A stretch of DNA of 64,000 bases. It comes from Lepidurus packardi (lineage: Eukaryota > Arthropoda > Branchiopoda > Notostraca > Triopsidae). The notes below the pieces were generated by a model. It saw nothing but the letters and a program-made list of their open reading frames with translations. It did no database searches and was not told where the DNA came from. This document shows, in pieces, positions 10,811-23,600 of the stretch (position 1 is the stretch's first letter; every line of letters starts with the position of its first letter). The position numbers and the translations under genes were made by a program. The DNA lies in the NCBI GenBank assembly GCA_023053545.1, contig JAKZAN010000007.1:8990001-9054000 (forward strand), given 5' to 3'.

Positions 10811-12699
10811 CATCTGGCGCGTTACTGACTGCCCTAAATGGAAAGCTAATTTAGTGGTTGTGAGATTAGCAGGAATACTGCCTCGAAGAAATATATTACT
10901 GCAGAGCCAAATTTCTGCAGCGCGAAGAATTTAGCTATAATCGTCTAATAATCCGGGAGACGTTTTTTTTACTATTTTACATACATCTGGCGCGTTACTG
11001 ACTGCCCTAAATGGAACGCTAATTTAGTGGTTGTGAGGTTAGCAGGAATACTGCCTCGAAGAAATATATTACTGCAGAGCCAAATTTCTGCAGCGCGAAG
11101 AATTAGCTATAATCGTCTAATAATCCGGGAGACTTTTTTTTACTATTTTACATACATCTGGCGCGTTACTGACTGCCCTAAATGGAACACTAATTTAGTG
11201 GTTGTGAGGTTAGCAGGATTACTGCCTCGAAGAAATATATTACTGCAGAGCCATATTTCTGCAAGGCGAAGAATTTAGCCATAATCGTCTAATAATCCGG
11301 GAGACGTTTTTTTTACTATTTTACATACATCTGGCGCGTTACTGACTGCCATAAATGGAACGCTAATTTAGTGGTTGTGAGGTTAGCAGGATTACTGCCT
11401 CGAAGAAATATATTACTGCAGAGCCAAATTTCTGCAGCGCGAAGAATTTAGCTATAATCGTCTAATAATCCGGGAGACTTTTTTTTTACTATTTTACATA
11501 CATCTGGCGCGTTACTGACTGCCCTAAATGGAACGCTAATTTAGTGGTTGTGAGGTTAGCACGATTACTGCCTCGAAGAAATATATTACTGCAGAGCCAA
11601 ATTTCTGCAGCGCGAAGAATTTAGCCATAATCGTCTAATAATCCGGGAGACGTTTTTTACTATTTTAAATACATCTGGTGTGTTACTGACTGCCCTAAAT
11701 GGAACGCTAATTTAGTGGTTGTGAGGTTAGCAGGATTACTGCCTCGAGGAAATATATTACTGCAGAGCCAATTTCTGCAGCGCGAAGAATTTAGCCATAA
11801 TCGTCTAATAATCCGGGAGACGTTTTTTTACTATTTTAAATACATCTGGTGTGTTACTGACTGCCCTAAATGGAACGCTAATTTAGTGGTTGTGAGGTTA
11901 GCAGGATTACTGCCTCGAAGAAATATATTACTGCAGAGCCACATTTCTGCAGCGCGAAGAATTTAGCTATAATCGTTTAATAATCCGGGAGACGGTTTTT
12001 TACTATTTTACATACATCTGGCGCGTTACTGATCTGCCCTAAATGGAACACTAATTTAGTGGTTGTGAGGTTAGCAGGAATACTGCCTCGAAGAAATATA
12101 TTACTGCAGAGCCAAATTTCTGCAGCGCGAAGAATTTAGCTATAATCGTTTAATAATCCGGGAGACGGTTTTTTACTATTTTACATACATCTGGCGCGTT
12201 ACTGACTGCCCTAAATGGAACACTAATTTAGTGGTTGAGGTTAGCAGGATTACTGCCTGAAGAAATATATTACTGCAGAGCCAATTTCTGCAGCGCGAAG
12301 AATTTAGCCATAATCGTCTAATAATCCGGGAGACGTTTTTTTACTATTTTACAAACATCTGGCGCGTTACTGACTGCCCTAAATGGAACGCTAATTTAGT
12401 GGTTGTGAGGTTAGCAGGAATACTGCCTCGAAGAAATATATTACTGCAGAGCCAAATTTCTGCAGCACGAAGAATTTAGCGATAATCGTCTAATAATCCG
12501 GGAGACTTTTTTTTACTATTTTACATACATCTGGCGCGTTACTGACTGCCATAAATGGAACGCTAATTTAGTGGTTGTGAGGTTAGCAGGATTACTGCCT
12601 CGAAGAAATATATTACTGCAGAGCCAAATTTCTGCAGCGCGAAGAATTTAGCCATAATCGTCTAATAATCCGGGAGACGTTTTTTTTACTATTATTATT
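10811..12699. repeat. 172-bp satellite, eleven copies
   Basis: Copies start at 10811, 10984, 11155, 11328, 11501, 11672, 11843, 12015, 12188, 12356 and 12528 with CATCTGGCGCGTTACTGACT. Spacing is 168-173 bp, near nucleosomal length. Copies share TTAGTGGTTGTGAGGTTAGC, ATATATTACTGCAGAGCC and AATCGTCTAATAATCCGGGA, and end in a T run of variable length that explains most of the length differences. Homogeneity is high, so the array is young or kept alike by exchange. Confidence 0.95.
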
Positions 12700-14392
12700 A
12701 TTATTATTTTTTTTTACTAATTTTAGAGCTATAGGAAAGCAAAAGGCCGTGAGCGAAATATAGGACAGTATTTCTTTCAGCGCTTTTTACAGAGGTCGAT
12801 ATTTCTTCAGAAACTTTTAGAGAAATCTCTGATCTGAAGCCCAAATTAGCCTTGTCATCGCTACCCAAATAAACTTCAAATCACAGTAACTGACTCGATA
12901 TTGCCCCACTGCATAGTGCAAAGTCCGACAGTTTGAACTCGCAGCGAAGAAATATTACTTCCAATGATAACGTATAACAGTAGTTCTGATCAACGTTTTT
13001 TTACCCCAGATTGTTTGGACGCGCAGTCTGTTATAGTCAGATGAGATTGATGTTTTCAGATGGGACAAATATAGAGTTACCCCCGCGAGAATCTATCGGA
13101 TTGCATCATAAGGGAACTGGGTGATGATTCCCCAATCGGATGAAAAACTGAGCAACGATTGGTGAAGCAGAAGGGATATGTAGGGTGTGGGGTATTTTCT
13201 ATATTTCCTGGCCTGATCGAAGGAGTGAGGGTGACATGCAAGAGGCTTTTTTTTTTTTTTGGCTTTTTCGTTCTACATCTGACTTCACCCACGCATCTAC
13301 TCACAATCGCTAGAGCACAGCCAAGGTTAGGATCGTGGTATGGTTATGTCTAGTACAGTATAGAGCAATCAATAGCCATAACATTTGGGGGAGGATTTCA
13401 TGTATCAGAATTTGACGGAACTACGCAGTAATGTGGAACAAAATTATCTGGGCTATCCCTCGAAGGAAATTTCTGGCGACCATAAAAACGACCGTAAAAA
13501 GTAATTTCTAGTAGATAGATTAGACCCCTTCATTTCTTGCTAGATTTTTTTAGATTTTTTTTTTTAGATTTTTTCCATTTCTTATTAACATCAGGGTAAT
13601 CCATTTGGAAAGGCATTTCTTGCTAGCTTGTAATGGGACAGTAGGAGTGATTTAATTAACTGATCTAATCAAACTTTTTTTGTATGGTTCCTGAAAGTAA
13701 AAACCGATTACTGCAGAAATTAGAAATACAGAATATTATTACATTAGAATATTAAATTAGAATATTCCTAATAGATAAGAGGAAAAGTGGAGTTCCTAAG
13801 TAATGGAAGTACTTTTAACATAGCTGTCCAGACGGAAACTAATACAGAAATGTGTATTACTGCAGAAATGTATAAGTATGACCTAGATAAGTTCGGTAAT
13901 GAAAATAAGAAACAATTTTATCGAGAAAAAGAAAAAAAAAGTGTAATCTTGCCGCAATTCAGAGAAAGACCTTACAGATTACTAGGCCATTTAAGCAGTG
14001 ATTTACCGATTACTGCAGAAATAAAATTTTGCAATTATTTATTAAGGAAAGGTGCAGTAATACACAAGAAAAACTCTTGATTTCTAACTAAACACCTTTT
14101 GTTTACAAATAAATCTTAACAAAATATTTCTAGTTACGCAGTAATTTACATATGACTGCAGAAATACAATTTTGAAGTAATTTGTTAAGAAATCGTGCAG
14201 TAAAACACAAGAAAAACTCCTGAATTCTAAATAAACGAATTTTGTTTACAAATTCTGTTTACAAATGTTAAGACACTACTAACTATGAAGTGCAGTAATA
14301 CCTTTCGCATAAATTGAATTTGCAGAAAGAAAGAAATAAGTTCTGCAATTATAGTTTTCACGCAGTATTTTTCTCTCCAACAAATACAATAT
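12700..14392. other. Spacer, no gene recognised
   Basis: It begins with a TTATTATTATT microsatellite where the 172-bp array ends. The rest is AT-rich with scattered TTACTGCAGAAAT words. Frames at 13159 and 13787 show no domain. Confidence 0.4.
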
Positions 14393-15086
14393 CTAGCGTT
14401 GTCCAAGGACATAATAAGTGCAGTAATTTATATTACTGCAGAAATAAATTATACAACACTTCCTAAAGAAAGAAATACTGTAGCAATAAAAAATTCCCGA
14501 TTTCGAAAACGCTTCACATTTTTATTTCTTCAATAGAAAGAAATCTTGAAGCAATAACAATTATTATCTGCCGTAGTATCTACAGGAATTTCTTCCGCAG
14601 ATATACACACAGAAATAGTGATTTATTTTGTCAAAATTGACCAATAATTTAATAATAATCGGGAATTTAACCTCCATGAACAGTCTCTATAATCAAACTA
14701 AACTCTCAAGGTAAAGTGACGGTACGAAATAACGCAGTAATATATCTGGCGCAGAAATCTCCTCAACAGAAATATATCAAATTCTCAAACCAAAAGCTCC
14801 CAGAACGTTCTTTACCATCAAACTGCATGCTACGCAATGACACTACCTAAAAATACTTGGTACAAAACTGCAGTAATATTTCTAGCAAACATAAGATTTT
14901 CTGCATTTCTGTCAAGGTTATTATTGCTTCAAGATTTCTTTCCATTGAAGAAACAAAAATGTGAAGCGTTTTAAAAATCGGGAATTTTTTCATTGCTACA
15001 GTATTTCTTTTTTTAAGAATTGTTGTATAATTTATTTCTGCAGTAATATAAATTACTGCACCTATTATTTCCTTGGACAACGCTAG
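14393..15086. repeat. Large inverted repeat, arms of about 170 bp around a 356-bp centre
   Basis: The left arm 14393-14562 (from CTAGCGTTGTCCAAGGA to GAAGCAATAACAA) is matched by the reverse complement of 14919-15086 (ending CCTTGGACAACGCTAG). By eye the arms agree at roughly nine positions in ten, with small indels. Each arm contains its own short palindrome, TGCAGTAATTTATATTACTGCA. A transcript would form a long imperfect hairpin; a foldback or MITE-like element is another explanation. Confidence 0.88.
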
Positions 15087-16584
15087 GAAATACAGTAAGA
15101 ACACTACAAAAGCTTAGACTCCAAACCAAAAAAATAATTTTCCCAAAACCGAGATTTCTTCTACTTCCTCATTCTGGATGCATTACTTCATCCCTTAAGG
15201 TCAGAAATATGTGATTAGGCAATATCACCCGGGGGCTCTTAGCCCAACCCGGACGATTTCAGCGCTTTAAGAGGTACCCTATCTAGGAAGCTCACAATAA
15301 ATAAGAAAATTGAGGTTTTAACTGGATTCTTCTTAACATTTTAATACCCGGAGCAGACTCTCCCGTTCCCACATTTCTGCGCCATAAAAGAGAAGTGGAT
15401 GCCAACACGAGAAGCAATAGGGAATATTCGATTGTCTTCAAACTCGATAACTGGCAACGGTCCTGCGTCATCAGCATATCAACACCACACACAACTGAGA
15501 AACTGGGTTCCCGCTACAGATATTTGCAAAACTATTACTGCCACAACAAAGGTCGGAAGATTTACTGGATCCCAGCTTCTCTGAACCATATGCAAAACTG
15601 ACAAACTTTTTCCTTTATTTCAACGGGAAATAGCAATTTTCCAAGGGAGTGAGAACAATCCTACAGTAATATTTGTCATAAGAATTATAAGAAATATTTC
15701 TTACAAGAAATGTCTTGTTCTTTATGCGCGAAACGGCTTAAACTACTCATGGGAAGACAACTGAATAATCATAGAGCAAATCCGAGCATTTAAATCCTTT
15801 TTTTTCTTCTCATTTAAGGTCATTTCTTTTCAAATCACTTTTCCGTTCCTTTAAACGGGAGAGCGCGGGTGTTGGACAGAAATATATGACTTTGAGAAGA
15901 ATGCACGAGTAGGTGTGGTCGTAACAATCTCGTGTTCGAATGCTTCCCCCCAAACAATTCTGGAGAGAGAAAAAAAGGCTTTTATTCTTGCGTTGGGAGT
16001 GAGAGGAATTTTGTGATTTTTCGAGTAACGGGGTGAAGCTAGTCTTGTTTAACAAAAGAAAGGGAATGGATAGGCAGTACTGGGCTATTTCTTCGGAGAA
16101 TTTACAGACTTGAAGAAATACGAAAAATAATGGAAAACTTTGTTCGTAAATTCGTTTAGAGTGGAGTTTTCACGTGCTGGGAGAATTAAGTTTAGATTAC
16201 GGGATGCTATCGTGATCACTTTTGGGGCTGACCAAACCCATTAAGGGGAATTACTGCAAAGAAATACTCATTAAGGATAGGGCAACGCCCCAACGCCCCA
16301 TGTTATCACTGAGCCTATCCAAATGCAATTAGAAACGCAGGATGCACCTGATTAAGGGGGAAATGTTCAAATATCGATTATTTCTGCAGAAATTTCGCAA
16401 AAATTTACTTGAGACAAGGAATCAATTACGCATATTGCATTCTGAAATAGCACACTGCATTTAGAAAAAAGAGAATAATGACGCCTTCTTCACTGCAGTT
16501 TGCAAAATCTTTTGGCAAGCTGAAGTGAAGAAATGATTTTCAGACAGTAGTATTGCTGCAGTCCTTAAGTGATGTCACGAAGGC
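15087..16584. other. Spacer, no gene recognised
   Basis: No recognisable coding frame. AGAAATA words continue at lower density. Confidence 0.4.
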
Positions 16585-17720
16585 CCGGTTTCCAATGCTT
16601 AAGCACAAGAAAATCGCCCTGATTTCATGTTGGCGTTTACTAAGGTCGGTTTTCAATGCTTAGAGCATAGAATAATGACCCTTGTTGTCTTCGTGATGTT
16701 AACAAGGTCTACTTTTCCACACCTTAACATAGAAAAATCGTCCTTATTGCAGATTGGCCGGTACAAAAGCCTGCTTCAATGCGTAAGAGCTCCCGTATAC
16801 CTTAGCTTATTGATACGAAAAAGTTGCAGATGGCACTGATAGTTTTTTATTGTTTTGCGAAAGACTTGCGGAAGAAAGTAAGGAAAGAAATAGACAGTAA
16901 TTGCCGGCAAAGTTTCTACGTTTGTTTGGCTTCTGAAAAGTACGATTTTTTACGTTTTTTTTTATGAAATGCACTGGTTTTCTCAAAAAAGTGTTCCGAA
17001 ATTCCCCATGCTAACCGCCAATACCGAGCTAAGGTTTACCGGAGCCTTAACCACGTATGAATCGCCCTTATCGTCTTTGAGATGTTAATTTAGGTCAATT
17101 CAAATTGTCAAGTTGTCATTTAGGTCGATTTTCTATACATTTAACATGTAGAGATCGCCCTTATTGCATGTGAGGTCTAGTTTTCAATGCTAAGCATACA
17201 AAAAATATCCTTATTGTATTCGAGATGTTAACAAGGTCTACTTTTCTACACCTTAACACAGAAAAGTCGGCCTCATTGCAGACTGGAAGGAATAAAAGCC
17301 TTTTCAATGCTTAAGCACACAGGGATGTTAATAAGGTCTACATTTCCACACTTTAACATAGAGAAATCGCCCTTATTGCACGTGCGGTCTAGTTTTCAAT
17401 GCTAAGCATACAAAAAGTATCCTTATTGTATTCGGGATGTTAACAAGATCTACTTTCTACACCTTAGCACAGAAAAGTCGGCCTCATTGCAGACTGGAAG
17501 GAATAAAAGCCTTTTCAATGCTTAAGCACACAGGGATGTTAATAAGGTCTACATTTCCACACTTTAACATAGAGAAATCGCCCTTATTGCAGATTGGCTG
17601 TTAATACGGTCTGCCTTCTAGTGCTTAGGCATACAAAAATCAACCTTATCGTCTTCGAGATGCTAATAAGGTCTACTTTTCCACGTGTTAACATAGAAAA
17701 TCGCCTTATCATACCGCTCC
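16585..17720. repeat. Degenerate repeat family with a recent duplication of about 212 bp
   Basis: Variants of AAGGTCTACTTTTCCACACC, TTAACATAGAAAAATCGCCC and TTATTGCAGATTGG recur every 50-100 bp. Inside it, a block starting TCTAGTTTTCAATGCTAAGC at 17176 is repeated almost exactly from 17388. Confidence 0.75.
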
Positions 17721-20604
17721 CCATACTGTTATTCATGAACTGAAGACACGCAAGACTCGCGAGTTTTGACGCTTGTCAAAACCGCGATTGATGAGGCAGA
17801 ATGTGGAATTTCTGCCGGAAGAAATGTGATATTCTGAGAGCACATTACTTCATCAAGAGACTTTCCTTGAAATTGCAATACCTTTCGCGTGCTAGAAAAC
17901 CGGGTTTCGCAGCCTCTCCGTTGCATTACTGATCCTCATTTCTGCGTCTTATTACTCCCCAGAAATTAAATTAAATTCTGCGCAAAACAAAGCTAGAAAT
18001 ACCACTTGTTCTTATCTTGTCCAGAAATTCTTTCCAAACGATCGATAATTGCTAGCGTTCTGAAAAGTCTTTCCGAAAAAATCTGCCGTAACGAGATAAC
18101 TGCAAATTACTGCAGAAATCTCAAATAATAATAAGCAAAACCTAGCGTATAGACATGGAAGGAATGGACCCAATGTTGCGCCTACACACCCACCCTCATT
18201 TGGTCCATCCCTTCCCAAGAAATCTTCGAAATGACTTGCCATGAAGTCATCGGCTAGAAACGCAGAAATTCTCAGAAATATTTCTTCGGCCAAATTCAGC
18301 AAACCAGACAAATAAACAAGGATGTGAATGTACCGAAGCTCTCTTCTTTCGTTCTCTTTACAAGCTAAGGAAATTGGCTCTCGTGTTACACAGCAGTCCT
18401 CGTACTGTACATCAGAATCATGCTGCAGCAATATGTAAATCCTGGATCGAGGACCGTGTCAAAGCTATTGTCCCTTTTCAGTGAGCATCTGCGGGATTCG
18501 GGGAAGGGGGGGTGCGCTCAGGAAAAGCTCTCTGGTTTTGCATGACAACGTCTCGGCTTAATTATGGAATCAGCAGAGCGAAGATTTTAAGGGAATTAAT
18601 CAGAGCAACACAGATTTACGATTTCTGTTAACGCTACTCGTTCTGACCTTGGCTGCCGAAGCTTACGTTGAAACTTTTGTTTGACTAGTAGACGACTGGA
18701 GGCAAATTCCTGCAGAAATACTCGCACATTACTGCAACATTTTCATCCACAAGCTAAACAATCTTTAGCTTTCTTTCTTTTCTTTTTCCGTTGAGCTCAG
18801 TTTACGCTTCACCTTCACTTGTACGTCATGTAATCATAAATAAATTTTCGGTGCTGATATTTAAACTCGGACGCACGCAAGGTTGCCATCACCCCGTTAA
18901 CGACCATACCACGTGGTCAAGACCGGTAGCCATAAACACGGGAAGCAGTAATTTGGTCATACCAGCAAAAGTAAAGCTAAATGACTCTTTTTCCTCATTG
19001 TAACCGTGATCCTTCTCAAACATTCTAGATTACTGCAGCCGTTTTAGGAAAGTGCCTTTAAATTACTTGAGTAATTACGGATTTCTTTCGAAATTACTTC
19101 AAGTCTGGCGTTGATACAACCTTTGGTAATGTGTTGAAGTTTACCCTCGTCATTTTAGCCATTACTGACTCTAAATTACTTCAGCATTTTTACTAGAAAG
19201 TCTTCCTAAAGTACCGAAGTAATTACGGATTTCTGTCGAAATGACATCAAGCCTGGCAGCATTACGTTGCAACCTTTTGTAATGCGTTGAAGGTTATTCT
19301 CGTTGATTTCGCCCTTTAATGAAATTCTTTCCTAAATTACTGCAGCAATTTGCTGAAATAGCTGGAAATTGCTTCAGCAATACGAAAGTAGTAGTTGACC
19401 CAAAGGGTTTCACCGCAGGAAGTAAGTCTGGTTGATTCTTGATTGGTTTAGAAATGCATTTCTTTCTATAGAGGATATTTCTATTAGAAGCTATTTCTCG
19501 CAGAAACTATATAACTGCAGTTCAATGTGGATCGAAGGGAATTTTCGCCTTTTCTTAGCTGAAAAATTCCATGAAATCAACCATCGGACACTTTGACGTA
19601 TTCTCCCATAACAATGCAGTCAATTGAAGAAATAAAAATCTTCAGAAATATGGAATGAGGAATAACTGAAGTTATACAAGAGAAATATAGTATTTCTTCA
19701 TACAACGTACCTTTTAAATCCGAATTCTTACAATGGTTTCAGTACCCACAGCTCAATTGAAAACGAAATAAAGAATGTACGTGGTATAAAGAAATATAAC
19801 TTCAGTAATACTACGAAAAACACGGTATTTCTTCATACCGCTTTATCAAGCTAAACTCCTTTAACTTCAAAGAAACTTTTCAGAAATACGGTGATCTTGA
19901 TTTATCGTCCGGTATACTTCTTCCTGCAAAAGATATCTATTTCTTCCCGAGAAGCAATACAGTAATATTACCTAATCGAATGCCCTGCCAAAGTTACATA
20001 CAAGTCGTGAACACCGTAAATAAACCACTGTCAGAATTTTATTCCACTCTTCGTATTACTGCCTCTGGCAGAGTTCTTAAGAGCGTCCGGAGGGACAGTT
20101 TACTCGCTTGACCAAAAAAGCCATTGCTGGCATGCTGCTAGGGCCTATTGCTTTCCTTGTGTTTCACAGCTTTACAAGCATGCTACTATCGCCAAGAAGA
20201 ATGCAGACGGGGGTGTTGGAAAGGTTTGAAAGTGTTCACAGAGGTTCTCACCACAGGCGATGTCTAATTTATTTTTTTTTCCTGGGTAAATACTTGGGAG
20301 AAACAAGCTGACTTGGTCGATGGTTTCCCAGGTGGGAAGTCTGCCAGAGACGCTCCTATTCCTCCCCCTCCCCCCCTTCCTATCCTAATCTCCTCCCACA
20401 GCCGAAAAGGCGGATATGGGTCAGATACTAATTCATGGGGGGATTGGTTCTTTTGGATTTCTTCCACCTCCTTATGTAGGGAGTGGACAGGCGATACGGA
20501 GGAGACCCACCGGCGCCCTAACCAAACTACCGTATTTCTGAAGCCAGGCTCTTGTGTGAGTGTGTGTATGTGTGGCTACTGACTTCCTCAAGGACTATCA
20601 CGTC
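17721..20604. other. Spacer and likely 5' flank of HCN
   Basis: No gene is supported. A 139-codon minus frame (18431-18012) has no recognisable domain. Around 19020-19330 a block containing GTAATTACGGATTTCT and TTGCAACCTTTTGTAATG occurs twice in diverged form. The last kilobase should contain the HCN promoter and 5' UTR, but I see no clear core-promoter element. Confidence 0.4.
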
Positions 20605-23600
20605 ATGGGCGACAGCGCTACCGGAGGAGCCTCGGCTTCAGTCGCCGCAGCGGCAGCAGCAAAGTTGGTCAGCACTGCGGTTGCCCTGCCTACGTCCAAC
20701 CCTAACGCTAACAGTAATAGTCACGTCTTTCAGACACCGCAGCCATCAGCACCTCAACAGCCTCACGGTAGTTTACCAGTCATTCCCATCCTACCTCCAC
20801 CACCTTCGGCCGCCTCTTCGCGCAATTCACCTGGTGCGTCGACGCCTACCACTACGTCCAGTACCCATTCTGCCAGTCAGAAGCAGAAAGTACGGGACAG
20901 TAATACCGGGACCGCCAGTAGCCACGCACCGTCGTCCCAGGTGTTCAAGTCGCCGATCCCCAGTGTGATTGGCAATCCGGGTGTGACGAGTGATCGAAGC
21001 TTATTTCTGCCTCCGCCACCGCAGGCGACGGGTGGCAGTAATGCCCATAAGCGGTCGGCGGCCGAACTGCTGAATTCTGGTTCGGGCAACAATAACGCCC
21101 CGAGCGCTGACCTTCCTGGTCAGCAAGTCCTCAAGTTAAAGCGGCAAGTGTCTAACCCCTCTGGTGGAGCAGGAGGAGGGTCACAGTCGACTCCGTCACC
21201 TAGTGGAGCCACCAGTGCCTCGCACCCTTTGTTACCCCGTTCCCTGGCAGCCGGTATCGGTTCGCACCCTATTCGAAGCCAAGTTTTGTCCCGAGCTCAC
21301 TCGGAAGCCGTTCCGCCACACTACGCCCCGCCGTCCTACACCTGGGTCCAGAGCCTTTTGCAAGGTGGCGGTGGTAGTGGCGCCCACGCCGCTCCGACTG
21401 CTGCGACCAGTAACGAGGATAACCATAACGTGGGCGAAGGTACCAACTGGTCGGCTCGTAACCAAGCCACATGGAGTGGCCCGGGGGCTATTAAAGGTTC
21501 TGGCTTGAGCCAGCTGGGCTACTCACGATACGGTAGCCTCGGGCGGCGTACCAGACGCCTGCCCTCCCTGCGGTTGGCTAACGGCCGGCCGGCTAACACC
21601 GCGACCCCTTCCGAAGAAGAGCTTCGCAGCCCACGCGGCTTCAACCGGGATGACTACAGACAAACGTTCTCGGATTCGCTGGTGACCGCCTTAGAAGACG
21701 AGGCCGCCTTCATAGCTGACTACATCACACCCGAGATGAACTTCAAAGACGCGGGCTCCGGCGGTGGGAAGGTGCATTTCAGTGGCGACGATGTGAGTCT
21801 GTATGGGACGCCCAAAGAGGAGGCTGGGCCGGGCCCCGGACCCGCCAACATGGGCGGCGAACCCAAGCCGTCCTTTTTGCGGAATCAACTGCAGGCTTTA
21901 TTCCAGCCCACCGACAATAAACTGGCTATGAAACTGTTTGGCAGCAAGAAAGCGCTCATGAAAGAAAGGATTCGACAAAAGGCGGCCGGACACTGGATCA
22001 TTCATCCTTGCTCCAATTTTAGGTAACTGAGACTTTCTCTTTGTCCTCCTTTTTCAATGCCGAGGTTTCTAACTTTCGGCATGAGAGAACTTCCTTGGAT
22101 GAGTAAAACTGACTACAAAGCTGGCAAGAAACTGGGTTAGATTATGCGAAAAAATTCCGGGGATTTTACAGAAAAATCTTTGGCAGTCATAGAGGAGATG
22201 CACTATTACTATGCAGATTGTGCGAAGAAATTCCGGGGATTTTACAGAAAAATCTTTGGAAGTCATATGCACTATTACTAAGCAGATTGTGCGAAGAAAT
22301 TCCGAGGATTTTACAGAAAAATCTTTGGCAGTCATATAGGAGATGCACTATTACTAAGCAGATTGTGCGAAGAAATTCCGAGGATTGTACAGAAAAATCT
22401 TTGGCAGTCATATAGGAGATGTACTATTACTAAACAGATTGTGCGAAGAAATTCCGGGGATTTTACAGAAAAATCTTTGGCAGTCATATAGGAGATGCAC
22501 TATTACTATGCAGATTGTGCGAAGAAATTCCGGGGATTTTACAGAAAAATCTTTGGAAGTCATATGCACTATTACTAAGCAGATTGTGCGAAGAAATTCC
22601 GAGGATTTTACAGAAAAATCTTTGGCAGTCATATAGGAGATGCACTATTACTAAGCAGATTGTGCGAAGAAATTCCGAGGATTGTACAGAAAAATCTTTG
22701 GCAGTCATATAGGAGATGTACTATTACTAAACAGATTGTGCGAAGAAATTCCGGGGATTTTACAGAAAAATCTTTGGCAGTCATATAGGAGATGCACTAT
22801 TACTATGCAGATTGTGCGAAGAAATTCCGGGGATTTTACAGAAAAATCTTTGGCAGTCATAGAGGAGATGCACTATTACTATGCAGATTGTGCGAAGAAA
22901 TTCCGGGGATTTTACAGAAAAATCTTTGGAAGTCATATGCACTATTACTAAGCAGATTGTGCGAAGAAATTCCGAGGATTTTACAGAAAAATCTTTGGCA
23001 GTCATATAGGAGATGCACTATTACTAAGCAGATTGTGCGAAGAAATTCCGAGGATTGTACAGAAAAATCTTTGGCAGTCATATAGGAGATGTACTATTAC
23101 TAAACAGATTGTGCGAAGAAATTCCGGGGATTTTACAGAAAAATCTTTGGCAGTCATATAGGAGATGCACTATTACTATGCAGATTGTGCGAAGAAATTC
23201 CGGGGATTTTACAGAAAAATCTTTGGAAGTCATATGCACTATTACTATGCAGATTGTGCGAAGAAATTCCGGGGATTTTACAGAAAAATCGTTGGAAGTC
23301 ATATGCACTATTACTATGCAGATTGTGCGAAGAAATTCCGAGGATTTTACAGAAAAATCTTTGGCAGTCATATAGGAGATGCATTATTACTATGCAGATT
23401 GTGCGAAGAAATTCCGGGGATTTTACAGAAAAATCTTTGGCAGTCATATAGGAGATGCACTATTACTATGAAGATTGTGCGAAGAAATTCCGGGGATTTT
23501 ACAGAAAAATCTTTGGAAGTCATATGCACTATTACTAAGCAGATTGTGCGAAGAAATTCCGAGGATTTTACAGAAAAATCTTTGGCAGTCATATAGGAGA

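Noticed and set aside
18012-18431. 139-codon minus-strand frame
   Set aside because: No domain or family resemblance; parts are translations of the AGAAATATTTCTTC words common in the region.
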